Source: Poritiphilus flavus (GTDB taxonomy: Bacteria; Bacteroidota; Bacteroidia; Flavobacteriales; Flavobacteriaceae). Taken from it: DNA of 64,000 nucleotides. Location of the stretch: positions 280,769-344,768 of the forward strand of contig NZ_WXYO01000002.1 in assembly GCF_009901585.1 (NCBI RefSeq), given 5' to 3'. Below are positions 49,730-59,264 of the stretch, in pieces. Position numbers and translations under genes: made by a program. The notes under the pieces were generated by a model that was not told where the DNA came from, searched no databases, and saw only the letters and a list, made by a program, of their open reading frames with translations. The stretch's first letter is position 1. Each line of letters starts with the position of its first letter.

Positions 49730-52146
49730 AAAAAAATTGCCTCCGGTCCTATGTGCTCATCCTACTAATAACTATAACTGTCAATTTCGTAAATGCCCAA
49801 CAAAGTGGGGAAGAAGAAGGAGTTGGACAGGCGGTAAGTGAATATTTTAAACTACCCAGGGAATCTATCTTCCTGCACTTGAACAAGAGCAAGTATGTGG
49901 TCGGTGAGGATCTATGGTTCAAGGGTTATGTTTACAACAGGCAAACAGACCTTCCATTTGTTGAAACTGCTAATGTACATGTTGGTTTGTACGACAGTAT
50001 TGGCAAGCAACTCACCAAAAAGCTCTTCAGGGCCGATGACGGCTACCTAAAGGGCTCCATCGCAATCGATTCAACTTATACCGGGGGCACTTACTACATA
50101 AAGGCAACCACTTCCTGGATGAAAAATTTCTCAGAGGACGATTCCTATGTTCAGCCTATTCAGGTCCTGGACAGCTCATATGAGATACCCGTGAAGACCG
50201 CTTTAAGAGAGGAGTCCGAGGTCCATTTCTTGCCCGAAGGAGGGCATCTGGTAGATGGCGTATCCACGGTAGTGGGCGTTAAGGCAATAGATTCCAGAGG
50301 TTTGGGAATTCCCATAGTTAAGGGGATAATTGAGGATGACATGGGAGAGCAGGTGATCCAGTTTACAAGCTCGCATTTAGGTATCGGTAAATTCATATTT
50401 GTCCCGAATAAAAAAATATCCTACAAGGCAAGGGTTAAATTTGCGGATGGACAGGAAAAAGAATTCTCATTGCCTGAGATCAAGGACCAGGGCCTGGTTT
50501 TGAGACTCACCAATGGCCCGGGACAGTCTAAAGTGGTATTCTCAGTGGCGACCAACGAGGCTACCAGATCCTTGCTGTCCGGACAAACTTTTTTCGCTCT
50601 TATACATTCAGACGGGATAGTCCAGCGAATGGAATTTGATTTTAAGGATAAAGTGTCTCGGGTATTTTCACTGGACAGAGATTTGCTGCCAAAGGGCATT
50701 AATACCATAACAGTATTCAACGGAAGGTCTGAGCCTGTAGCAGAACGCCTTTTTTACAATCAGGCTGAGACTACGGCAGGCAAAATGAAAATTGAGCTGC
50801 TCAGCACGGAACCGGATTCATTGAAATTCCGACTTAAAATTCCGGTGAATGTTGAAGAAAAGGCAAATCTGAGTATTTCGGTTTTGCCAAGATCTACCTT
50901 CTCCTATGATCATCAGGCCAATATTCTAAGTACATTTTACCTGCAACCTTATATAAAGGGAGTTATTGAAGATCCATCGTACTATTTTAGCGAGATAACT
51001 TCAAAAAAACTACATGAACTGGATGCTTTGTTGCTAACTCAGGGCTGGAGCCGCTACTCCTGGAATGATATGCTTTGGAATCCACCAAAGCAGACAGAAA
51101 TTTTCGAAAAGGGAGTACATATGAGGTTGGCCATACCCGAGCAGTCGAAAGATGCTGCAAGCCGCATTCTGGTGCATCGTACTCGCAATCACGAAGAGCA
51201 GACCTTTGATGTTCCCGAAGAAAAGGACGAACTGGTGATCTCCAACATTTTTGCGGAACGTGGTGAAAGTATATACCTCTCAGCAGTTGGTAAGAAAGGC
51301 AAGTTGCAAAAACCCGGGGTATATGCCTCAATATTAGATAGGAGTGTTGAGGATAAACTCACAGTTTTCCCGTCCTATCCCAGCAGGGCATTAGAAGAGG
51401 TAAAAATAGCAACTGACGTCAAAAGCGATGAACTTATCTCGGAGGAAAAAGTGATTGTTTTGGATGAGGTGACCGTGGAAGAAGAGCGTTTGGTCAACGA
51501 TCCTAAGACCAATGTAAATATTCCTGCTTTCCTCAGGAGTAGGGTGGTGTCTATAGACCAGAACAAGGCTATTTCATTTCCTATGGTCCTGGATATTATC
51601 CGCACCAGATACAGAGTAGTCCCATGGCCAGAGGGTGTATCTATTACTTCTTATCGCGACGGCAGGTCTCCTATTATCTATCTTGATGGAGTTCAGATAT
51701 TCGACAATAACTGGATCAAGAATATGCCAACAACCCAGCTAGAAAGCTACTATTTTGACCGATTGGCGTCAAGGGAAGGGGTTAGAGCCGCAAGGGGAGA
51801 GGTGATCTATCTCTATACGAGAAGAGGTGAAGAACTCAGTCTGGGACGTGGCAAAGCCGTTCCTAATAACGCCTTTGAATTTGTTGTGGACAAAGGATTT
51901 GAACCGGATAAAGCATACTACAATCCAAAGTATTCCAGCTATTATGACGATGCTTTTGAGTATTTTGGAGTGATCCATTGGTTACCGGACCTGGAGACAA
52001 ACGAGAAAGGAGAGGTGACTTTCAGCATCCCAAATCGGGGAATAAAGAACATCAGTTTGTTTATTGAGGGCATGGGAGATAAAGGTACGCTATGGTCTGC
52101 TACTCAAGATCCGGATACCTCTTTTAAAGGGCTTGAGCGGCGCTAA
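49726..52146 (+). CDS. Exported MG2-like protein with C-terminal TonB plug-like domain
   Basis: The 806-residue protein has a signal peptide (1-24, ending VNAQ). Residues about 38-130 (ESIFLHLNKSKYVVGEDLWF start) match the MG2 macroglobulin-type domain. Several Ig-like segments follow (about 150-520). Near residue 590-700, VLDEVTVEEERL and PIIYLDGVQIFDNNW resemble the plug domain of TonB-dependent receptors, but no beta barrel follows. It is coupled to pssA by a 4-bp overlap. It is likely an outer-membrane-associated protein; partner and cargo are unknown. Confidence 0.75.
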   Translation: MKKNCLRSYVLILLITITVNFVNAQQSGEEEGVGQAVSEYFKLPRESIFLHLNKSKYVVGEDLWFKGYVYNRQTDLPFVETANVHVGLYDSIGKQLTKKLFRADDGYLKGSIAIDSTYTGGTYYIKATTSWMKNFSEDDSYVQPIQVLDSSYEIPVKTALREESEVHFLPEGGHLVDGVSTVVGVKAIDSRGLGIPIVKGIIEDDMGEQVIQFTSSHLGIGKFIFVPNKKISYKARVKFADGQEKEFSLPEIKDQGLVLRLTNGPGQSKVVFSVATNEATRSLLSGQTFFALIHSDGIVQRMEFDFKDKVSRVFSLDRDLLPKGINTITVFNGRSEPVAERLFYNQAETTAGKMKIELLSTEPDSLKFRLKIPVNVEEKANLSISVLPRSTFSYDHQANILSTFYLQPYIKGVIEDPSYYFSEITSKKLHELDALLLTQGWSRYSWNDMLWNPPKQTEIFEKGVHMRLAIPEQSKDAASRILVHRTRNHEEQTFDVPEEKDELVISNIFAERGESIYLSAVGKKGKLQKPGVYASILDRSVEDKLTVFPSYPSRALEEVKIATDVKSDELISEEKVIVLDEVTVEEERLVNDPKTNVNIPAFLRSRVVSIDQNKAISFPMVLDIIRTRYRVVPWPEGVSITSYRDGRSPIIYLDGVQIFDNNWIKNMPTTQLESYYFDRLASREGVRAARGEVIYLYTRRGEELSLGRGKAVPNNAFEFVVDKGFEPDKAYYNPKYSSYYDDAFEYFGVIHWLPDLETNEKGEVTFSIPNRGIKNISLFIEGMGDKGTLWSATQDPDTSFKGLERR

Positions 52147-52177
52147 AAACCATATTTACTTAATCTCTGGTATAGGG

Positions 52178-52417
52178 CTAAGGTATCCAACTTAAGGACT
52201 CCACATAGGCGGTGGCGGCATCTGCATCCATTTCCAATACCGTAAGGCTGTCTAATTGTGCCCTTACACTATACTGATACAAAACACCGTCCTTTACGGT
52301 AGACAAATGGTTTGTCTGATTTTGATCCGTGTAGTCGTTCACAGGAATAAGGGCAACCGCTGCTGAGGTTATAAAAGAGGCCATAAAGAAAAATGCAGCA
52401 AATTTCAGCGATTTCAT
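52178..52417 (-). CDS. Small exported protein of unknown function
   Basis: The 79-residue protein has a signal peptide (1-22, FFMASFITSAAVA) and a short soluble remainder (VNDYTDQNQTNHLSTVKDGV and on). No domain is recognised. It converges on the 806-residue gene with 31 bp between stops. A shared-strand neighbour is 200 bp away, so it is probably monocistronic. Conservation could not be checked. Confidence 0.6.
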   Translation of the reverse strand: MKSLKFAAFFFMASFITSAAVALIPVNDYTDQNQTNHLSTVKDGVLYQYSVRAQLDSLTVLEMDADAATAYVESLSWIP

Positions 52418-52618
52418 GGTGTATGGTATTAATGAAATTCCTTAAAAAGTACAGGAGGGAAGCAAATAGCTAAGGTCGCTGATTGCCTGTAGCTCGAAAC
52501 CGGATGCAAATTAGGACAAGCTATTCAGTAAATAATTTGTGGATGTATAAACGGTAGGAGAAATTGTACAAACTGCGGTCCTTAGGAGTTTCCAGAGCAT
52601 ACCAAGGGCTATTTGTTG

Positions 52619-53359
52619 CTAGAAATCCAGTTTCTTTTTACGGAGTTCAAAATTCTGACCCAGATATACCTTTCTAACCATTTCGTCTTCGGCAAGCACT
52701 TCCGGGATCCCTGATTTTAGTATACCTCCTTCAAACATCAGATAGGAACGTTCTGTTATTGCAAGGGTTTCCTGAACGTTGTGATCTGTGATCAGAATGC
52801 CGATGTTCTTATTTTTAAGTTGGGCAACGATACGCTGAATATCTTCAACGGCTACCGGGTCTACTCCGGCAAAGGGTTCATCGAGCAAAATAAATTTCGG
52901 ATCAGTAGCCAGGGCCCGGGCGATCTCTGTACGCCTTCGTTCTCCACCCGAAAGCAGGTCCCCGCGGTTCTTCCTTATATGCCCCAGGCCGAACTCTTCT
53001 ATAAGCGACTCCATTTTCATATGCTGCTCCTTCTTACTGAGTTTGGTCAGTTGGAGTACACTTAGGATATTTTTTTCTATGCTTAACTTTCTAAAAACGG
53101 AAGCTTCTTGCGCCAGATAGCCAATACCGTTCTGTGCCCTCTTGTACATGGGGAATTTGGTGATCTCCATATCGTCCAGGAAGATCTTTCCTCCATTGGG
53201 TTTTATAAGCCCTACGATCATGTAAAAAGAGGTGGTCTTACCGGCGCCATTAGGACCTAGCAGCCCTACGATCTCTCCCTGGTTTACCTCTAAGGAGATC
53301 CCTTTAACAACCTTCCTTCCGCGGTAGGCCTTCATGATATTTTCTGCGCGCAGTTTCAT
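52619..53359 (-). CDS. lptB: LPS export ABC transporter ATPase LptB
   Basis: The cytoplasmic ATPase energises LPS extraction to the outer membrane with LptF/G/C. At 246 residues it has the usual length. Motifs: Walker [13 protein letters not shown] (about 35), Q-loop [12 protein letters not shown], signature [15 protein letters not shown], Walker [14 protein letters not shown] and the switch His in ILITDHNV. It follows the AhpD-like gene on the same strand after 59 bp and is the last gene of the kdsD-tatC-AhpD-lptB block. Confidence 0.95.
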   Translation of the reverse strand: MKLRAENIMKAYRGRKVVKGISLEVNQGEIVGLLGPNGAGKTTSFYMIVGLIKPNGGKIFLDDMEITKFPMYKRAQNGIGYLAQEASVFRKLSIEKNILSVLQLTKLSKKEQHMKMESLIEEFGLGHIRKNRGDLLSGGERRRTEIARALATDPKFILLDEPFAGVDPVAVEDIQRIVAQLKNKNIGILITDHNVQETLAITERSYLMFEGGILKSGIPEVLAEDEMVRKVYLGQNFELRKKKLDF

Positions 53360-53418
53360 CCTAAATTGCCGTCAAAACTAAACTAATAATAGTTGTGGCG
53401 AAAAGAATTTTTATTTTT

Positions 53419-53769
53419 TTAACCTTCTGATCCTTCCAGGTATTCCCAGTATTCGTAGGCCCTTCTCAGGTGTGGTACAACAATGGTTCCGCCTACCAGC
53501 GTGGCAATTCCAAGGGTTTCCAGAACCTCTTCTTTGCTGGCTCCGTTCTTATAAGAACCTTCCAGGTGGTATTTTACACAATCATCACAGCGCAAAACTG
53601 CCGAAGCTACCAGACCCAAAAGTTCTTTGGTCTTTACATCCAGTGCTCCCTCTTTATAAGCATTGGTGTCCAGGTTGAAAATGCGTTTGATCAACTTATT
53701 GTCGTTTGCGAGCAGTCTTTCGTTCATCCTGGACCGATAGGTATTGAATTCCTCAACTGGGTCGGACAT
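53419..53769 (-). CDS. AhpD-like carboxymuconolactone decarboxylase family protein
   Basis: The 116-residue cytoplasmic protein has a CDDCVKYHLEGSYKNGA motif (CxxC with a downstream His) of the AhpD superfamily, and an EEVLETLGIATLVGGTI helix. It is probably a peroxide- or disulfide-reducing enzyme. It overlaps the tatC gene by 17 bp, so it is translated with it. The block kdsD-tatC-this-lptB is shared by many Flavobacteriaceae as far as I recognise. Confidence 0.88.
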   Translation of the reverse strand: MSDPVEEFNTYRSRMNERLLANDNKLIKRIFNLDTNAYKEGALDVKTKELLGLVASAVLRCDDCVKYHLEGSYKNGASKEEVLETLGIATLVGGTIVVPHLRRAYEYWEYLEGSEG

Positions 53770-54601
53770 ATTTCTTTTCTTTTTTCGCCTGTCTTTTCAG
53801 GACGATTTTGGAGATATAAATACTGATTTGATATAATACCAATACGGGTACAGCCACAATGATCTGGCTGGCTACATCTGGCGGGGTGATCACTGCAGAC
53901 AAAATTAGAACGATCACCAGTGCAATCTTTCGATACTTTTTTAGTATCTCCGGGGTCACCAAACCTACCTTGGTCAGGAAGAAGATCAATATGGGCAGTT
54001 CAAACAATATCCCGCAGGCAATCACCGAAGCTCTTACTGTAGCAATAAAGGAACTGATATCTATTTCATTCAAAACTTCCTTGCTCACCTGGTACGTACC
54101 GAGGAAGTTGATGGACAAAGGAGCAACCACGTAGTATCCGAAGAGCACGCCCATAAAGAATAAAAAGGAGGCGATGAGGATAAAACCGCGGGAGTTCTTG
54201 CGTTCCTTTTCGTATAAGCCCGGGCTGATAAACTTCCATAATTCGTACAACACATAGGGGAAACCTACAATGAATCCCGCCCAAATGGAAGTCCAGATAT
54301 GAGCAGAAAACTGCCCGGCCATGGTGCGGTTCTGTATGGTAAATGGCAGGGAATCCGCACAGAAGGCGGAATCCAGACCGATGGAATTGGCGATCTTACA
54401 AAACAGCCTGTAGGTTGGGAAATCCATTTTTTTTGGCCCAAAGATGATGGTATCAAATATGAAGTCCTTCATCAGGAAGGCGACACATCCCAAAATGACT
54501 ACAGCGAAGGTAGAACGTATCAGATGCCATCGCAATTCTTCCAGGTGGTCCAAAAAGGACATTTCATTCGGATCTTTAGCCGCTTTTGTCGTCTTTGCCA
54601 T
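53753..54601 (-). CDS. tatC: Twin-arginine translocase subunit TatC
   Basis: The inner-membrane receptor for Tat signal peptides. The 282-residue protein has six helices; the family start MSFLDHLEELRWHL (about 14) and the cytoplasmic ELWKFISPGLYEKE loop are visible, with the conserved Glu/Pro in helix 3-4. It is needed by the exported Gfo/Idh/MocA enzymes at 13.9-16.4 kb and 38.9 kb, which carry Tat-type leaders. Its start shares the last base with the kdsD stop. Confidence 0.95.
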   Translation of the reverse strand: MAKTTKAAKDPNEMSFLDHLEELRWHLIRSTFAVVILGCVAFLMKDFIFDTIIFGPKKMDFPTYRLFCKIANSIGLDSAFCADSLPFTIQNRTMAGQFSAHIWTSIWAGFIVGFPYVLYELWKFISPGLYEKERKNSRGFILIASFLFFMGVLFGYYVVAPLSINFLGTYQVSKEVLNEIDISSFIATVRASVIACGILFELPILIFFLTKVGLVTPEILKKYRKIALVIVLILSAVITPPDVASQIIVAVPVLVLYQISIYISKIVLKRQAKKEKKYVRPS

Positions 54602-55566
54602 TACAGAATACCCTCGTTGATTAGGTTATGCAAATGAACCACTCCTTTATATTTTCCGTCGTCCACGGCAAGCAGTTGCGAAATACCATTGTCCTGCATG
54701 TCTTCCAGCGCTTTTATGGCCAATACATCTGTCCCTATGGTTTTGGGATTCGAGGTCATGATATCTCTGGCTGTGAGGCCATTGATATTGTCGTATTTGT
54801 TAAGCATGCGGCGTATGTCCCCGTCTGTTACTATCCCTTTTAAATTTCCGCCTTCCATCACAGCAGTAACACCCAACATTTTCTCGGAGATCTCGACAAT
54901 CACCTGTTTTACATCGGTATCTATGGAAACTTCGGGTTTCTGGTTTGTAGCAACGATATCCGACACACGCAGGTACAGTTTTTTACCCAGCGTACCCCCC
55001 GGATGGTATTTGGCAAAATCCCTGCTGCTAAAACCGCGTAGTTCCAGCAGGCAAATGGCCAGGGCATCACCCACAACAAGCTGTGCCGTTGTGCTGGTCG
55101 TAGGGGCCAGGTTATTAGGGCATGCTTCTTTGGACACAAAGGTATTCAAGATAAAATCCGCCTGTTCGCCAAGATAGGAATCGCGGGCACCGGTCATACC
55201 GATAAGGGTATTATCTCCCTGTTTGATCAAAGGAACGAGCATTTTAATTTCGGGGGTATTGCCACTCTTAGAGATGCATATCACCACGTCGTCTTTTTGA
55301 ATGGTACCCAAATCCCCGTGAATTGCATCGGCCGCGTGCATAAATATGGCTGGTGTTCCTGTGGAATTTAGAGTAGCTACAATTTTGGAGGCGATTATAG
55401 CGCTTTTCCCGATCCCTGAAATAACTACCCTTCCCCCGGAATTCCGGATGCATTCAACGGCCTCTGCAAATTGCTCATCCAGGAGTGTGGCCAGGTTGTG
55501 GATTGCATCGCCTTCAGATATTATTGTTTTCTTTGCCAGCGCCAATATGGCTTTGCTTTCACTCAA
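54601..55566 (-). CDS. kdsD: Arabinose-5-phosphate isomerase, KpsF/GutQ family
   Basis: Interconverts ribulose 5-phosphate and arabinose 5-phosphate, the first step of KDO synthesis for LPS. The 321-residue protein has an N-terminal SIS domain (about 30-180, including VVISGIGKSAIIASKIVATL) with a typical catalytic His in AADAIHGDLG, and two CBS domains (about 205-320). It heads the minus-strand block with tatC, an AhpD-like gene and lptB; kdsD and lptB both serve LPS. Confidence 0.93.
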   Translation of the reverse strand: MSESKAILALAKKTIISEGDAIHNLATLLDEQFAEAVECIRNSGGRVVISGIGKSAIIASKIVATLNSTGTPAIFMHAADAIHGDLGTIQKDDVVICISKSGNTPEIKMLVPLIKQGDNTLIGMTGARDSYLGEQADFILNTFVSKEACPNNLAPTTSTTAQLVVGDALAICLLELRGFSSRDFAKYHPGGTLGKKLYLRVSDIVATNQKPEVSIDTDVKQVIVEISEKMLGVTAVMEGGNLKGIVTDGDIRRMLNKYDNINGLTARDIMTSNPKTIGTDVLAIKALEDMQDNGISQLLAVDDGKYKGVVHLHNLINEGIL

Positions 55567-55821
55567 TTTACGACAAGGATTATCAGGTTCTTACTGCCAG
55601 AAAATGTACGTTTTATGCGTTCAATTTCTAAAAGAATGTATTATATTTAAGAAAACAAAATTACACAAACTTATTCAATAGGGGATTCTTAAATATCGAC
55701 AATATACTTTGTTCTATCGACCCGAAAAAAATCACCAAATTTTAATAGCTTTAATAGATCAAGTTCGGTTTAAGATCCCAGGGGCTGGGTTAAATGTTAA
55801 AACGGAATAGTTTTGAATGAG

Positions 55822-58008
55822 ATGGATTTGCAGGTTGCGCTTAAGCAATATTTTGGTTTCTCTCAATTTAAGGGCTTACAGGAAGGCGTTATTAAAAACG
55901 TAATTGCAGGTAAAAATACTTTTGTGATCATGCCAACCGGTGGTGGTAAATCACTTTGCTATCAATTACCTGCCCTGATCAAAGAGGGTACCGCTATTGT
56001 GGTATCTCCGCTAATCGCCCTGATGAAAAATCAGGTGGATGCGATAAGAGGAGTATCTGCAAATAATGGGATCGCCCATGTGTTAAATTCCTCACTTACC
56101 AAAACAGAAGTAAAGCAGGTTAAACAGGACATTAGTTCCGGCGTCACCAAATTGCTCTACGTCGCTCCGGAATCCCTGACCAAGGAAGAATATGTGGAAT
56201 TCCTGCAATCGGTTACCCTGTCATTTGTCGCAGTAGACGAAGCACATTGTATATCGGAATGGGGGCATGATTTCCGTCCGGAATACCGGAACCTCAGGGC
56301 TATTATCAATCGTCTGGGGGAGAACATCCCTATCATTGGCCTTACGGCAACGGCTACGCCTAAGGTGCAGGAAGATATCATAAAGAACCTCGCGATCACG
56401 GACGCCGAGATCTTTAAAGCATCTTTCAACAGACCCAATTTATTTTATGAAGTCCGCCCAAAAACGAAGAATGTAGACGCGGATATCATCCGGTTTGTTA
56501 AAAAGAATGCGGGAAAATCCGGGATCATCTATTGTCTGAGCCGAAAAAGGGTTGAGGAACTCGCGCAGGTACTTCAGGTAAACGGCATTAGCGCGGTACC
56601 CTACCACGCCGGTTTTGACGCCAAAACACGCTCCAAATACCAGGATATGTTCCTGATGGAAGAAGTAGATGTGGTAGTGGCCACCATAGCCTTCGGAATG
56701 GGCATAGACAAACCCGATGTCCGCTATGTAATCCATCACGATATTCCCAAAAGTATTGAAAGTTATTACCAGGAAACCGGTCGTGCGGGTCGCGATGGAG
56801 GAGAAGGACATTGTCTGGCCTTCTATTCCTATAAGGATATAGAAAAACTGGAAAAGTTCATGTCCGGCAAACCCGTGGCGGAACAGGAAATCGGGAACGC
56901 CCTGCTACAGGAGATCGTAGCCTATGCGGAAACTTCCATGTCCAGAAGAAAGTTCATACTGCATTATTTCGGAGAAGAGTTTGATGAGGTGAATGGAGAA
57001 GGGGCGGATATGGACGACAATGCCCGGAACCCCAAAGAAAAAGAGGAGGCAAGGGATAGCGTAATAAAACTCATTAAGGTAGTACAAGGAACCAATGAAA
57101 AGTTTAAGGCCAAAGAGATAGTCAAAACGCTTACAGGTTCCAAGAACGCTCTGATCGCATCCCATAAAACCGATGAAAAGTCGTTTTTTGGTATAGGTGA
57201 AGACAAGGACAAGGGCTATTGGATGGCTTTGATAAGACAAGTACTTGTTGCAGGCCTGCTCAAAAAGGAAATAGAGCAGTACGGAATTCTTCATGTGACT
57301 GAAGCGGGTAAGAAATTCCTGGAGAAACCGACCTCATTTATGATGACCAAAGATCACTCCTACGAAGAAAAGAAGGAAGATACGGTCATAAGCGCTCATA
57401 GGACCAATGAAAGCGCCTCTGATGCCAAATTGCTGAAGCTGTTGAAAGATCTCAGGAAAAAGGAAGCGCAGAAACTGGACGTTCCTCCTTTTGTGGTTTT
57501 CCAGGATCCTTCCTTGAGTGATATGGCTTTAAAGTACCCGGTGAATATGGAGGAACTTGTGAATATTCACGGCGTAGGGGAGGGTAAGGCCAAAAAATAT
57601 GGCAAACCTTTCATAGAACTTATTGGAACTTATGTGGATGAAAATGACATTGTCCGGCCGGATGATCTTGTGGTTAAAAGTACAGGAGCAAATTCCGGGC
57701 TAAAACTCTACATCATCCAGAATATTGACCGCAAATTACCTCTGGACGATATAGCTTCTGCAAAGGGCCTGGAGCTTCCTGAATTGGTTAAGGCCATGGA
57801 GCAGATTGTCTTTAGCGGTACCAGGTTAAATCTGGGGTATTGGATTGACGAGATCCTGGATGAAGACCAACAGGAAGAGATCCACGATTATTTCCTTGAA
57901 GCCGAAACAGACAATATTGAGCAGGCGCTAAAAGAATTCGACGGGGAATACGAAGACGAAGAACTCCGGCTTTATCGGCTGAAATTCATGAGTGAAGTGG
58001 CAAACTAA
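55822..58008 (+). CDS. recQ: ATP-dependent DNA helicase RecQ
   Basis: A 3'-5' helicase for recombination and repair. The ~728-residue protein has Walker A MPTGGGKSLCYQLP (about 37), a DEAH-type box VDEAHCISEWGHDFRPEYR, the GMGIDKPDVRYVIHHD block and arginine finger region QETGRAGRDGG. RecQ-C and HRDC regions follow, with an HRDC block near NMEELVNIHGVGEGKAKKYG. The zinc subdomain has no cysteines: SMSRRKFILHYFGEEFDEVN replaces the usual C-RR-x-L-x-YF pattern. A TTG at 55813 is also open; the ATG at 55822 is chosen. It is divergent from kdsD with about 255 bp between. Confidence 0.95.
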   Translation: MDLQVALKQYFGFSQFKGLQEGVIKNVIAGKNTFVIMPTGGGKSLCYQLPALIKEGTAIVVSPLIALMKNQVDAIRGVSANNGIAHVLNSSLTKTEVKQVKQDISSGVTKLLYVAPESLTKEEYVEFLQSVTLSFVAVDEAHCISEWGHDFRPEYRNLRAIINRLGENIPIIGLTATATPKVQEDIIKNLAITDAEIFKASFNRPNLFYEVRPKTKNVDADIIRFVKKNAGKSGIIYCLSRKRVEELAQVLQVNGISAVPYHAGFDAKTRSKYQDMFLMEEVDVVVATIAFGMGIDKPDVRYVIHHDIPKSIESYYQETGRAGRDGGEGHCLAFYSYKDIEKLEKFMSGKPVAEQEIGNALLQEIVAYAETSMSRRKFILHYFGEEFDEVNGEGADMDDNARNPKEKEEARDSVIKLIKVVQGTNEKFKAKEIVKTLTGSKNALIASHKTDEKSFFGIGEDKDKGYWMALIRQVLVAGLLKKEIEQYGILHVTEAGKKFLEKPTSFMMTKDHSYEEKKEDTVISAHRTNESASDAKLLKLLKDLRKKEAQKLDVPPFVVFQDPSLSDMALKYPVNMEELVNIHGVGEGKAKKYGKPFIELIGTYVDENDIVRPDDLVVKSTGANSGLKLYIIQNIDRKLPLDDIASAKGLELPELVKAMEQIVFSGTRLNLGYWIDEILDEDQQEEIHDYFLEAETDNIEQALKEFDGEYEDEELRLYRLKFMSEVAN

Positions 58009-58036
58009 CCCTCAAAACTATTTCCCGGTATTCAAT

Positions 58037-58224
58037 AAGAGGCTGTTTGAATAGCTTGTATGAGCATTGGTCACATCGAGCGTCCGCCCGGCTGTCACAT
58101 TCGGACCGGCAATCGAGATGTCTTTGATATTCGAAACTATAAATAGTTCTCGACTGCCTGCCCGACTAAGTCATTCAGGCGGGCGCTCGAACTGACAATG
58201 TGATCTTTTCAAACAGCCTCTTTT
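58037..58224. mobile_element. MITE-like repeat with terminal inverted repeats
   Basis: Terminal inverted repeats AAGAGGCTGTTTGAA (left, 58037-58051) and TTCAAACAGCCTCTT (right) bound about 187 bp that contain CTCGACTGCC and GCGCTCGAAC pieces, TATAAATAGTT and a CGAGCGTCCGC stretch. No coding potential is seen. Elements of this shape, including the CTCGA..CTCGAACTGACA parts also seen in island 3, are a recurrent family type in Flavobacteriaceae. Confidence 0.65.
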
Positions 58225-58235
58225 ATTAATAAAGC

Positions 58236-58547
58236 TTAATAACTTCCATTAAACTCCCCGGTAGTGATCAGGGCTACGATCATTCCGAAATACAATATAC
58301 AGATCACAAGGCCGATAAGGGCAAATGCGAGGCCGATATACGCCAGTATTCTTCCTGTTTTTACATTCTCGTAACCGGTGTATTGCCCGGGATTCTCCTG
58401 GTATAGCCTTTCCGCCTTTTTTGCACTGTTCAGACTTATGATGCTGAAAATAGCGGCGAAAGGTCCACAACAGATCAGTGAGCCAACAAGGGCAATAATT
58501 CCCATGGTCAGGGCATTACTTGCACCTGGTAAAGGTTCTTGGTTCAT
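58236..58547 (-). CDS. CCC-motif / DUF4190-like membrane protein
   Basis: The 103-residue protein has two hydrophobic hairpins (about 14-36 and 62-95). It carries ICCGPFAAIFSIISLNSAKK near residue 26 and a polar middle that starts ERLYQENPGQYTGYE. This layout, with a conserved cysteine pair and following N-terminal helix, is the CCC motif family. It lies 21 bp below the second family member, so the two probably form an operon with DUF2752. Confidence 0.78.
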   Translation of the reverse strand: MNQEPLPGASNALTMGIIALVGSLICCGPFAAIFSIISLNSAKKAERLYQENPGQYTGYENVKTGRILAYIGLAFALIGLVICILYFGMIVALITTGEFNGSY

Positions 58548-58568
58548 AATTTAAAGTATATCTAGAGA

Positions 58569-58901
58569 TTATTCTTCAATTCCCCATTGCTCCATGAGTT
58601 CACGGGATTGCTCCATATAAGCATCCCAGCCGCCCATTTGCTGAATTTGGAAAACGGTCCAGAGGAACCAAAGTATCCCAATTACCAAACCGATTATTGC
58701 TATGACCTTTGCGGTTTTCAACTGGCTGAAATTAGAATACAATTCTGGATTTTCTTTATACCTGTTTTCATCTTTCCTTACCAGAAAGAAGGCGATCCCA
58801 GCCATAATAGCGCCCGGAATACCTCCAAAGCAACAGCATATAAATGAAATTATCGCCAGAACTATCGCGATGGTCACGTTTGGTAATTTCTGTTGTTCCA
58901 T
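58569..58901 (-). CDS. CCC-motif membrane protein
   Basis: The 110-residue protein is a paralogue of the downstream neighbour. FICCCFGGIPGAIMAGIAFF (about residue 16) contains the triple Cys that names the family, followed by DENRYKENPELYSNFSQLK and a second membrane helix (about 62-80). The tandem pair plus DUF2752 is a typical gene trio of Flavobacteriaceae. The function is unknown. Confidence 0.8.
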   Translation of the reverse strand: MEQQKLPNVTIAIVLAIISFICCCFGGIPGAIMAGIAFFLVRKDENRYKENPELYSNFSQLKTAKVIAIIGLVIGILWFLWTVFQIQQMGGWDAYMEQSRELMEQWGIEE

Positions 58902-58915
58902 AATTTAGTGTTTAG

Positions 58916-59221
58916 TTAGATTAATTTTAAGATAAAGTTGGCCAGTATCATAAAGACTGAGGTTATCATGAGGAATACGCTGATCTTGTTCGCGTACCTG
59001 ATCTTTAGAAAGTGATCCGTAGCCAAAAAACCCAGAAGCAACACAATTGGATAGATTGCGGGGTACATCTTAAAAGCTTCCACAAACTCACCCTTCATCA
59101 AAAATACCACTGCCCTTTGCATGCCGCAACCCGGACAATCCACACCCAAAATTTGCTTGCTAAAGCAGGGTAGCATATACTCTTCCCTAATTAAGATGAA
59201 AAGTGCTGATATGGTTTTCAT
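58916..59221 (-). CDS. DUF2752 membrane protein
   Basis: The 101-residue protein has the DUF2752 motif LGVDCPGCGMQRAVVFLMKG (Cys-Pro-x-Cys-Gly, about residue 28) and two C-terminal membrane helices. The CPxCG motif suggests a metal or thiol role. It is first of the trio, with 14 bp to the CCC gene. Function unknown. Confidence 0.85.
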   Translation of the reverse strand: MKTISALFILIREEYMLPCFSKQILGVDCPGCGMQRAVVFLMKGEFVEAFKMYPAIYPIVLLLGFLATDHFLKIRYANKISVFLMITSVFMILANFILKLI

Positions 59222-59252
59222 TTGGCTGGATTAACTTACCGAAAAATACTAT

Positions 59253-59260
59253 TATTTTTG
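59253..59260 (+). promoter_or_regulatory. -7 promoter element before small membrane protein gene
   Basis: TATTTTTG fits TAnnTTTG and ends 4 bp before the ATG at 59265, implying a nearly leaderless transcript. No TTG was found at 17-23 bp. Confidence 0.35.
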
Positions 59261-59264
59261 ACTA

